From NCBI GenBank assembly GCA_964593865.1, contig CAZQKE010000052.1, forward strand, positions 1 through 19,419: a stretch of DNA of 19,419 nt, in the 5' to 3' direction. The notes beneath the pieces are model-generated. The model was not told the origin of the DNA, did not search any database, and worked only from the letters and a program-made list of their open reading frames with translations. Within the stretch, counting starts at the first letter, position 1; each line of letters opens with the position of its first letter. Below are positions 13,560 to 19,419 of the stretch, in pieces. A program made the position numbers and the translations under genes. This DNA is from CAZQKE01 sp964593865. Its GTDB lineage: Bacteria; Chloroflexota; Anaerolineae; JAAYZQ01.

Positions 13560-13574
13560 TGGGAATTTGCCATC

Positions 13575-14768
13575 ATGAGCCAATCATCGGTATCCCGCGT
13601 TTTTTATCGCAAAGGCGTCCCCCTTTGGCGGGATGTCGTGGTCTTGCAATGGATCGCCCAAATTATCTCGGCGATTCTGGTGTTGGGTTTTATCTGGTTT
13701 TTCATCAGCAACGTGCTCCACGCCGCGGAAGCGCGGGGGTTGAGCTGGGGCTATGGCTTTTTGGGCGAAGCGGCCGGCTTTCCCATCAGCGAATCGGTTA
13801 TCCCCTACGATGAGAGCCGTACCTTTGGCTATGCCTTCCTCGTCGGGGTACTGAACACCCTCAAGGTCTCCCTGGTGGGCATCGTCTTTGCCACTATATT
13901 GGGCACTATCGCCGCCGTAGCCAGGCTGTCTACCAACTGGCTGGTGAGCAAGATCGCCAGCGTCTACATTGAAATCATCCGCAACGTGCCGCTGCTGGTG
14001 CAGCTCTTTTTCTGGTATTTCGGCTTTTTTCAACGGCTGCCCCCGGTCAAAGAAGCAACCCAACTCCCCGGTCCCATCTATCTCAGCCAGCGGGGCCTGT
14101 ACATGGTCTGGTTTGAGCCGACCTCCACATTCTGGACATGGATGATCTTTGTCGGTGCGGCCCTCTTTTTGGCCGTTGTGCTTTATTTCGTCCTGTCCCG
14201 CTACCAACTTCAAACCGGCAAAACGACCTACCCCGTGGCAACGGCCTTGCTGACTTTGATCCTGTTGCCGGTGCTGGGCTGGTTCTTGGTGGGCGATAGT
14301 CCCCTGGTGACGACGATTCCGGTGTTGGGCAAATTCAACTTCCAGGGAGGGTTGCGCCTGACACCCGAATTCGTCGGCCTGCTGGTAGGGTTGGTGATCT
14401 ATACCGGGGCCTTTATCGCCGAGGTGGTCCGGGCCGGTATCTTGGCCGTGCACAAGGGCCAGTTTGAAGCTGCCCGCGCCCTGGGTCTGACCAATATGCA
14501 GGTTCTGCGCTTGGTCGTCTTTCCCCAAGCCCTGCGGGTCATCATCCCGCCCCTGATCAGCCAATACCTGAACCTGACCAAAAACTCCAGCCTGGCCATC
14601 CTCATCGGCTACGCCGATGTCTTTTTCGTGGGCCGGACCATCATCAACCAGTCGGGGCGGGCGGTGCCGGTCTTTTTGCTGATCATGGCCATCTACCTGA
14701 CCATCAGCCTGATCACGTCTATCATTATGAATATCTATAACCGCCACGTGCGGCTGGTGGAGCGATAA
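13575..14768 (+). CDS. aapQ: amino-acid ABC transporter permease 1 (AapQ-like)
   Basis: 397 residues with many membrane helices. The length and the large insertion between the first helices and the permease core match the AapQ/BztB subunit, which is longer than ordinary HisM/GlnP permeases. LNTLKVSLVGIVFATILGTI opens the core, VYIEIIRNVPLLVQLFFWYF is the conserved His/Glu-permease block, and the EAA loop (EAARALGLTNMQVLRLVVFP, from residue 298) contacts the ATPase. The start ATG has no strong Shine-Dalgarno (GGGAATTTGCCATC precedes it) and lies 15 nt after the stem-loop, so expression may be lower than that of aapJ. It pairs with the next gene to form the membrane channel. Confidence 0.92.
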   Translation: MSQSSVSRVFYRKGVPLWRDVVVLQWIAQIISAILVLGFIWFFISNVLHAAEARGLSWGYGFLGEAAGFPISESVIPYDESRTFGYAFLVGVLNTLKVSLVGIVFATILGTIAAVARLSTNWLVSKIASVYIEIIRNVPLLVQLFFWYFGFFQRLPPVKEATQLPGPIYLSQRGLYMVWFEPTSTFWTWMIFVGAALFLAVVLYFVLSRYQLQTGKTTYPVATALLTLILLPVLGWFLVGDSPLVTTIPVLGKFNFQGGLRLTPEFVGLLVGLVIYTGAFIAEVVRAGILAVHKGQFEAARALGLTNMQVLRLVVFPQALRVIIPPLISQYLNLTKNSSLAILIGYADVFFVGRTIINQSGRAVPVFLLIMAIYLTISLITSIIMNIYNRHVRLVER

Positions 14769-14770
14769 CC

Positions 14771-15997
14771 ATGAGTGCGACAACCATGCGTGGACCTTCA
14801 AAGCCGCCGGCCGGCCCCACGGTCAAACAGTGGCTGAAAAAGAACCTCTTTAGCAACTGGTATAATTCCCTGTTGACCGTCCTCGCCGTTGCGTTCATCT
14901 ATTTCGCCGTCAAAGGCATCGTCACCTGGGTTGTGTTCGTTGCCGATTGGACTCCCGTCACCCATAGCCTCAAGCTATTCGCCGTCGGTCTCTTTCCGGC
15001 AGAGGAGATCTGGCGTATCGGCACGATCCTGGCGATGGTCTCCTTTTTGATGGGGATGAGCTGGGGGAAGTGGGGCGGCACGGTCCGCACCTTTGCCCTG
15101 GCCTTGGCCGTCGGTTTCACGGTGATAGCCCTCCTGCCTTTTGACATCTACCCCCAGAACGATGATGCGCTGGACCTGCTGTTGCGGGCCGAGTTTCTGA
15201 TCCTGCCGGTCTTGGTCGTGCTCGGCTTTTTGGTGGGCCGCCTTGAGCGCATCCGCGGGGTGTGGCTCCCGATCCTATGGCTGCTCTCCTTCGCCTTGTC
15301 CATCATGCTGCTAAGCGGCTTTTCCGAAAGTGAGGTGATACCCCGCGTTGAATCCGGCATGTGGGGCGGTCTGCTGCTGACCTTCCTGTTGGCCATCGTC
15401 GGCATCGTAGCATCCTTTCCCATCGGCGTCTTGTTAGCCCTAGGCCGCCAGAGCAAGCTCCCCGTCCTCAAAGTCTTTTGCACCCTCTTTATTGAAATGG
15501 TGCGCGGCGTGCCCCTGGTGACGATCCTGTTCATGGCTTCCATCATCCTGCCCCTCTTTCTGCCGGAAGACATCCGCATTGACCGGGTTCTACGGGCCAT
15601 GATCGGCATGACCCTTTTCGCTGCAGCTTACATGGCCGAGAATGTGCGCGGCGGTTTGCAATCTATCCCCCGTGGTCAGTACGAGGCGGCAAAAGCGATT
15701 GGGTTGACCAACGTGCAGACCATGGTTTTCATCATCCTGCCCCAGGCCCTGCGGGCGGTGATCCCGGCCATCGTCGGGCAGTTTATCGCCCTCTTTATGG
15801 ACACAACCCTGGCGATCATCGTCGGGCTGATGGAGCTGCTGGCCGTGGGCAAAGCGGTGTTGCAGAGCAATCAGGAATGGCTCCTGCGTGATAAAGAAGT
15901 CTACCTGTTTATCGCCGTCCTGTTCTGGATCTTTACCTATGCCATGTCTTACGCCAGCCGCCGGTTGGAAGTTGCGTTAGGGCTGGGCGAACGCTAG
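14771..15997 (+). CDS. aapM: amino-acid ABC transporter permease 2 (AapM-like)
   Basis: 408 residues. It starts 2 nt after the aapQ stop with GGTGGAG as ribosome-binding site, so it is translationally coupled. Extended N-terminal helices (through about residue 190) precede the permease core: MWGGLLLTFLLAIVGIVASF, LFIEMVRGVPLVTILFMAS and AAYMAENVRGGLQSIPRGQY. The EAA loop starts at residue 305 (EAAKAIGLTNVQTMVFIILP). The layout is that of AapM/BztC, the partner of AapQ. No ATP-binding subunit (AapP/GlnQ-like) follows; the operon ends at a terminator 86 nt downstream. The ATPase must therefore be encoded elsewhere or shared with another transporter. Confidence 0.92.
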   Translation: MSATTMRGPSKPPAGPTVKQWLKKNLFSNWYNSLLTVLAVAFIYFAVKGIVTWVVFVADWTPVTHSLKLFAVGLFPAEEIWRIGTILAMVSFLMGMSWGKWGGTVRTFALALAVGFTVIALLPFDIYPQNDDALDLLLRAEFLILPVLVVLGFLVGRLERIRGVWLPILWLLSFALSIMLLSGFSESEVIPRVESGMWGGLLLTFLLAIVGIVASFPIGVLLALGRQSKLPVLKVFCTLFIEMVRGVPLVTILFMASIILPLFLPEDIRIDRVLRAMIGMTLFAAAYMAENVRGGLQSIPRGQYEAAKAIGLTNVQTMVFIILPQALRAVIPAIVGQFIALFMDTTLAIIVGLMELLAVGKAVLQSNQEWLLRDKEVYLFIAVLFWIFTYAMSYASRRLEVALGLGER

Positions 15998-16035
15998 TCG
16001 CGCAAGCCTCTGACTCGCGCCACCGGGCCGGGCGC

Positions 16036-16068
16036 ATTCGTGCATTCGTGTATTCGCGCCCCATTCGT
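16036..16068 (+). repeat. ATTCGTG short tandem repeat
   Basis: ATTCG at 16036, 16044, 16052 and 16063, the first three at 8-bp period (GCATTCGTGCATTCGTGTAT). It is an intergenic phrase between the permease stop and the terminator. No function is apparent. Confidence 0.6.
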
Positions 16069-16082
16069 GGACGGCCCACCAT

Positions 16083-16117
16083 AGACCTTTCGGGTTTCCA
16101 AAACCCGAAAGGTCTTT
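16083..16117 (+). terminator. rho-independent terminator of the amino-acid ABC operon
   Basis: A perfect 15-bp stem (AGACCTTTCGGGTTT, 16083-16097, with 16101-16115) and a CCA loop, followed by only a short T-run (TCTTTG). The strong stem makes termination likely despite the weak tract. Confidence 0.82.
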
Positions 16118-16126
16118 GTGCGCCGT

Positions 16127-16155
16127 TGGACAGAGTGTGCGTTTCGGGGTATAAT
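16127..16155 (+). promoter_or_regulatory. sigma70-type promoter of the NACHT-FGE gene
   Basis: TGGACA (16127-16132, five of six matches), a 17-bp spacer and a perfect TATAAT (16150-16155). The transcription start is expected near 16162, about 25 nt before the ATG and just upstream of AGAGGAGGAGG (16171-16181). The NACHT gene is thus an independent unit. Confidence 0.8.
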
Positions 16156-16186
16156 GCCCTCGTCATCACGAGAGGAGGAGGCAACC

Positions 16187-19100
16187 ATGTCCAAAGCCAC
16201 ACCACCCCAACCGGAAGCGACATTTTGGGATACCCTGCCCCAGATTGTCGGCAAACTCAAAAACGAATTCCTGCTGGTCACCCTGGGCATTTTCATCCTG
16301 GTCATCGCCACCGGCCTGTTTGCCCCCGGCATCGTGGACAGCCTGGGCCGGGGTTTTTTCTACCTGCTAGTAGTGCTGGCCTGGCTGGCCTACATCATTG
16401 GGCGGGTGCTGACCGCCTGGCTCAAGGTGCGGCAGGCGAAGCCTCCCGCAGGCTCGGGCGAGCCGCAGGTTCGCACGCCTGCGGGAGGCTTGGGAACAAC
16501 CCAGGCCGACCACAGCAGCGCAGCCGCCAACGACCGGGGCATCGCCCCCATCGGCAACAACAATGTTAGCATCAGCGGCGATGTTCGGGGCGACGTGCTG
16601 GGGCCGGGAGCGATTAAAACTGAGCAGCACTACCACACTACCCCGCCCTCCGACCCCACCGCCCTGCGAACCGCTTATCTCAACTACCTCTATGAGACGG
16701 TCGGCGACCTCTCCCTTTCCGGTGTGGACCCCAAGGCGGCCAGCGAAACCGAAACCCGGCTCAGCCTGGGCGCGGTCTATACCGCCCTGCTCACCCTGAC
16801 CCCGGAAGAGCGGGAAATGATGCAGAAAGAACCGCGCGCCATCCCCTCCGGGCGGCGGGCGGAACGCCGCCTTTCCGCCCTGGCCCACCTGGACCGACAA
16901 CCCCGTCTGGTCTTGCTGGGCGATCCGGGCAGCGGCAAATCCACCTTTGTCAACTTTGTGGCCCTCTGCCTGGCAGGGGAGACGCTGGGCCGGACGGAGG
17001 CCAACCTGGACCGCCTGACCGAACCGCTGCCGCCCGATGATGAGGACGACGAAAAGGAGGCCCCGCTCCAACCCTGGCGGCACGGCCCCCTGCTGCCGGT
17101 GCGGGTGGTGTTGCGCGATTTCGCCGCGCGGGGCCTGCCGCCCGCCGGCCAAAAGGCGACGGCCCGGCACCTGGAAGCGTTCATTGGCGCCGAACTGGAG
17201 GCCCACGCCCTGGGCGACTATGTCCCCCACCTGCTGCGGGAGCTGCGGGAACGGGGTGGCCTGCTCTTGCTGGACGGCCTGGACGAAGTGCCGGAAGCCG
17301 ACCGCCGCCGGGAGCAGATCAAACAAGCGGTAGAGGATTGGGCCAGGGCTTTCCCCCGCTGCCGGGTGCTGGTGACCAGTCGCACCTACGCCTACCAGCA
17401 ACAGGCCTGGCGGCTGCCCCGTTTTGCCGAAGCGGTGCTGGCCCCCTTTAGCGCCGGTCAGATCCGCCGCTTTGTGGACCGCTGGTACGCCCACATCGCC
17501 CAACTGCGCGGCCTGCACGCCGACGACGCTCAGGGGCGGGCCGAGCTGCTCAAACGGGCCATTTTCGGCAGCGACCGGCTGCGCAGCCTGGCCGAACGGC
17601 CCTTGCTGCTGACCTTGATGGCCTCCCTCCACGCCTGGCGGGGCGGCAGCCTGCCGGAAAAGCGGGAGGAGCTCTATGCCGACGCGGTGGACCTGTTGCT
17701 CGATTGGTGGGAACGGCCCAAAGTGGTGCGGGATGCCCGGGGGCGTGTGGTTGTGCAGCAACCCAGCCTGGCCGAATGGCTGCGGGTGGACCGCGCCCGG
17801 GTGCGCGCCTTGCTGGAGGAGCTGGCTTACAAGGCCCACGCCGCCCAGCCCGATACGGTGGGCACCGCCGACGTGCCGGAAGGGGAGTTGCTGAGCGGGC
17901 TGTTGCGCCTGAGCCAGAACCCCGACGTGAACCCGGCCCGGCTGGTCCGCTATTTGAGCCAGCGGGCCGGGCTGCTCTTGCCTCGGGGCGTGGGGGTTTA
18001 CACCTTTCCCCACCGCACCTTCCAGGAGTACCTGGCCGCTTGCTACCTGACCGACCATGACTACCCGGAGCAGGTGGCGGAACTGGCCCGCCGCGACCCG
18101 AACCGCTGGCGGGAGGTGGCCCTGTTGGCCGGGGCGAAATCGGCGCGGGGCAGCGACTTTGCCCTGTGGGCGTTGGTGGAGGCGCTCTGCTACCGGGACG
18201 TTGGGCCGGATGAGGCTTTGTCCGAAAAGGATGCCTGGGGTGCGTTGCTGGCCGGGCAGATGCTGGCCGAAAGCGGCAACCTGGGCGGGGTGAGCGAGCG
18301 GAACCGGCCCAAACTGGAACGGGTGCGGTCCCACCTGGTCCGGGTGCTGAGGGCCGATGGGCTGGCGGGCCGCCCCGCTCTGCCGCCGGTGGAACGGGCC
18401 GCCGCCGGGCACGTGCTGGCCCGGTTGGGCGACCCGCGCTTTGACCCCGCCCATGCTTCCCTGCCCGCCGAGCCGCTGCTGGGCTTTGTGCGCATCCCCG
18501 CCGGGCCGTTCCTTATGGGCAGCGACGATGAAGATGACATGGCTGACAGTGACGAAAAACCCCAGCACGAGCTGGATCTGGCGGAGTACTATATTGCCCG
18601 CTGGCCGGTAACGGCAGCCCAGTGGCGGGCCTTTGTGCAGGCCAGCGGCCATGAGCCGGAGAACCCGCGCAGCCTGCGCGATCCGGACAACCACCCGGTG
18701 CGGTGGGTGAGCTGGTACGAAGCGGTCAAGTATTGCGAGTGGCTGACGGAGCAGATGGGCCAATGGGCAAATGAACAGATAGGCGGACTGACGGATGAGG
18801 AGCGGGAGTTTTGGCGGCGGATTGGGCAGGAGGGCTGGCGGGTGATGCTGCCTTCCGAAGCGGAATGGGAAAAAGCCGCCCGCGGTCCCAATCCCCAGTT
18901 TCCCAACTCCCAATTTCCCAATTCCCAATCTACCAATGACAGACGCTACCCCTGGGGGGATGAATTCGATCCAAACCGAGCCAACACTTATGAAACCGGC
19001 ATCGGGGATACCAGTGCGGTAGGTTGTTTTCCCGGCGGGGCGTCGCCTTACGGGGTGGAGGACCTGAGCGGCAACGTGTGGGAGTGGACGCGGAGCCCCT

Positions 19101-19315
19101 GGCGGGGTTTCCCCTATGAGGGAGATGGGCGAGAGCGACTTGACGATAATGCCCCTCGGGTGCTGCGCGGCGGCTCGTTCCTCAGCGATCAGGGGGGCGC
19201 CCGCTGCTCCGTCCGCCTCAGGAACATTCCGAACTTCCACTGGTACATCAGCGGCTTGCGGCTTGTAGTGGCCCCCGTACTACCGTCCTCCGGCCCTCTG
19301 GTCTCTGGACTCTGA
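16187..19315 (+). CDS. membrane-anchored NACHT NTPase with C-terminal FGE/C-type-lectin domain
   Basis: 1042 residues; ATG at 16187 with GAGGAGGAGG upstream. Two membrane helices (about 28-48 and 57-76) are followed by a linker and a glycine/asparagine motif (APIGNNNVSISGDVRGDVLG) often seen before bacterial STAND domains. The NACHT domain has Walker A GDPGSGKST (245-253), Walker B LLLLDGLDEVP (from 359), a sensor VTSRTYAYQ (from 396), and the family block FPHRTFQEYLAA (from 607). From about 765 an FGE-sulfatase/C-type-lectin fold begins (FVRIPAGPFLMGSDDED) and runs through VSWYEAVKYCEWL, YPWGDEFDPNRANT, LSGNVWEW and RVLRGGSF. The Cys pair used by true formylglycine-generating enzymes is absent, so this domain more likely binds a ligand. 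STAND NTPases of this build act as sensors, some in phage defence. The last ~35 residues resemble a diversifiable region. Confidence 0.9.
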   Translation: MSKATPPQPEATFWDTLPQIVGKLKNEFLLVTLGIFILVIATGLFAPGIVDSLGRGFFYLLVVLAWLAYIIGRVLTAWLKVRQAKPPAGSGEPQVRTPAGGLGTTQADHSSAAANDRGIAPIGNNNVSISGDVRGDVLGPGAIKTEQHYHTTPPSDPTALRTAYLNYLYETVGDLSLSGVDPKAASETETRLSLGAVYTALLTLTPEEREMMQKEPRAIPSGRRAERRLSALAHLDRQPRLVLLGDPGSGKSTFVNFVALCLAGETLGRTEANLDRLTEPLPPDDEDDEKEAPLQPWRHGPLLPVRVVLRDFAARGLPPAGQKATARHLEAFIGAELEAHALGDYVPHLLRELRERGGLLLLDGLDEVPEADRRREQIKQAVEDWARAFPRCRVLVTSRTYAYQQQAWRLPRFAEAVLAPFSAGQIRRFVDRWYAHIAQLRGLHADDAQGRAELLKRAIFGSDRLRSLAERPLLLTLMASLHAWRGGSLPEKREELYADAVDLLLDWWERPKVVRDARGRVVVQQPSLAEWLRVDRARVRALLEELAYKAHAAQPDTVGTADVPEGELLSGLLRLSQNPDVNPARLVRYLSQRAGLLLPRGVGVYTFPHRTFQEYLAACYLTDHDYPEQVAELARRDPNRWREVALLAGAKSARGSDFALWALVEALCYRDVGPDEALSEKDAWGALLAGQMLAESGNLGGVSERNRPKLERVRSHLVRVLRADGLAGRPALPPVERAAAGHVLARLGDPRFDPAHASLPAEPLLGFVRIPAGPFLMGSDDEDDMADSDEKPQHELDLAEYYIARWPVTAAQWRAFVQASGHEPENPRSLRDPDNHPVRWVSWYEAVKYCEWLTEQMGQWANEQIGGLTDEEREFWRRIGQEGWRVMLPSEAEWEKAARGPNPQFPNSQFPNSQSTNDRRYPWGDEFDPNRANTYETGIGDTSAVGCFPGGASPYGVEDLSGNVWEWTRSPWRGFPYEGDGRERLDDNAPRVLRGGSFLSDQGGARCSVRLRNIPNFHWYISGLRLVVAPVLPSSGPLVSGL
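16439..16491 (+). repeat. palindromic repeat inside the NACHT coding region
   Basis: A perfect 15-bp inverted repeat (AAGCCTCCCGCAGGC, 16439-16453, and its complement at 16477-16491) around a 23-bp centre. It keeps the reading frame and encodes a low-complexity KPPAGSGEPQVRTPAGGLG in the linker between the membrane helices and the NACHT domain. It looks like an intergenic palindromic element that landed in frame. Confidence 0.75.
18891..18936 (+). repeat. TTCCCAATTCCCAA repeat inserted in the FGE domain, left partner of an inverted pair
   Basis: 46 bp matching the reverse complement of 19374-19419 at 45 of 46 positions. In the protein it reads NPQFPNSQFPNSQST, placed between KAARG and DRRYPWGDEF, which are normally almost adjacent in FGE-fold proteins. 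The frame is kept. Confidence 0.85.
19159..19265 (+). other. candidate DGR-type variable region at the end of the FGE domain
   Basis: The segment encodes RVLRGGSF, then a run of unusual residues (LSDQGGARCSVRLRNIPNFH, WYIS) and GLRLVV. In many FGE/C-type-lectin proteins diversified by retroelements this is exactly the mutable stretch, where a template rich in AAC/AAT (Asn) codons is rewritten at adenines. Here nearly every position that would be Asn in such a template has a codon ending in C or T (CTC, AGC, GAT, GTC, CTC, ATT, TTC, TAC, ATC, AGC), as A-only mutation of AAY would give. No template repeat or reverse transcriptase is in the window, so this is inference. Confidence 0.5.
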
Positions 19316-19373
19316 TCTCCGGGGGGTGGGTTCGTTCCGGTCCGATTCCATTCCCCAGGGGTAGCGACGGGAG

Positions 19374-19419
19374 TTGGTAGATTGGGAATTGGGAAATTGG
19401 GAGTTGGGAAATTGGGGAT
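19374..19419 (-). repeat. TTGGGAATTGGGAA repeat, right partner of the inverted pair
   Basis: Reverse complement of 18891-18936 with one mismatch. It begins 58 bp after the NACHT-FGE stop and runs into the window edge, so it may be longer. The intervening 19316-19373 holds no gene. Confidence 0.85.

Noticed and set aside
12252..14801. Two long minus-strand frames (443 and 405 codons) opposite the ABC operon
   Set aside because: They are shadows of well-supported transporter genes; His/Gln-rich and without ribosome-binding sites.
16159..16172. Small hairpin (CTCGT/ACGAG) at the start of the NACHT mRNA
   Set aside because: Only five base pairs, and the predicted transcription start falls inside one arm, so it may not form in the transcript.
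16367..19240. 957-codon open frame on the minus strand opposite the NACHT-FGE gene
   Set aside because: No ribosome-binding site; proline/glycine/glutamine-rich sequence without motifs. The plus strand encodes clear NACHT and FGE domains, so this is a GC-driven antisense shadow.
18480..19315. True formylglycine-generating (sulfatase-activating) enzyme
   Set aside because: The two active-site cysteines expected shortly after RGGS are replaced (Ser and Ala at the aligned places), and the domain is fused to a NACHT NTPase; a binding role fits better.

Overview
The window reads as a GC-rich chromosomal segment of a free-living bacterium, most likely a member of the Chloroflexota (Anaerolineae-like). 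That placement is inference. It rests on secreted proteins ending in an LFLPLVVRGF-type tail, a large NACHT-FGE protein, Cys-rich lipoprotein linkers, sigma70-type promoters with strong Shine-Dalgarno (SD) sites, and many small intergenic repeats. No rRNA, tRNA, CRISPR array, transposase or integrase was seen.

Layout. (1) 1-121: the first 23 codons of a Ser/Thr protein kinase on the minus strand, with its promoter. (2) 161-2813: a redox operon with a long structured leader. It encodes a Tat-exported split-Soret-like dihaem cytochrome c and an overlapping membrane cytochrome b, ends in a strong terminator, and is flanked by two direct copies of an intergenic repeat. (3) 2998-7268: a 1325-residue surface fibre protein with 36 YadA-head-like repeats, a self-cleaving S74 chaperone domain, a coiled coil and a C-terminal membrane anchor. 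It is translationally coupled to a small secreted protein. (4) 7425-11038: a nitroreductase-family protein; an unknown helical protein and a V4R-domain protein sharing a palindromic divergent promoter; and the 23S rRNA methyltransferase RlmI. (5) 11097-12011: two tandem Hsp20 chaperones on the minus strand. (6) 12163-15997: an amino-acid ABC transporter operon (binding lipoprotein plus two permeases, no ATPase). Between (5) and (6) lies a set of direct repeats phased at 11 bp. (7) 16127-19419: a 1042-residue membrane-anchored NACHT NTPase with a C-terminal FGE/C-type-lectin fold. The last ~35 residues of that fold look like the variable region of a diversity-generating retroelement (DGR). The gene also carries intergenic-type repeats inserted in frame.

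How it fits together. The cytochrome pair would move electrons between the quinone pool and an exported dihaem protein. The fibre and its small partner are surface structures. The NACHT-FGE protein is the best candidate for an unusual system: a STAND-type sensor that may be diversified by a reverse transcriptase encoded beyond the right edge. Two operons (redox and amino-acid uptake) share a 5' architecture. Each has a consensus promoter, a 200-270 nt leader, an extended match to the 16S rRNA 3' tail about 80 nt before the gene, and a short reading frame ending at or near the gene start.
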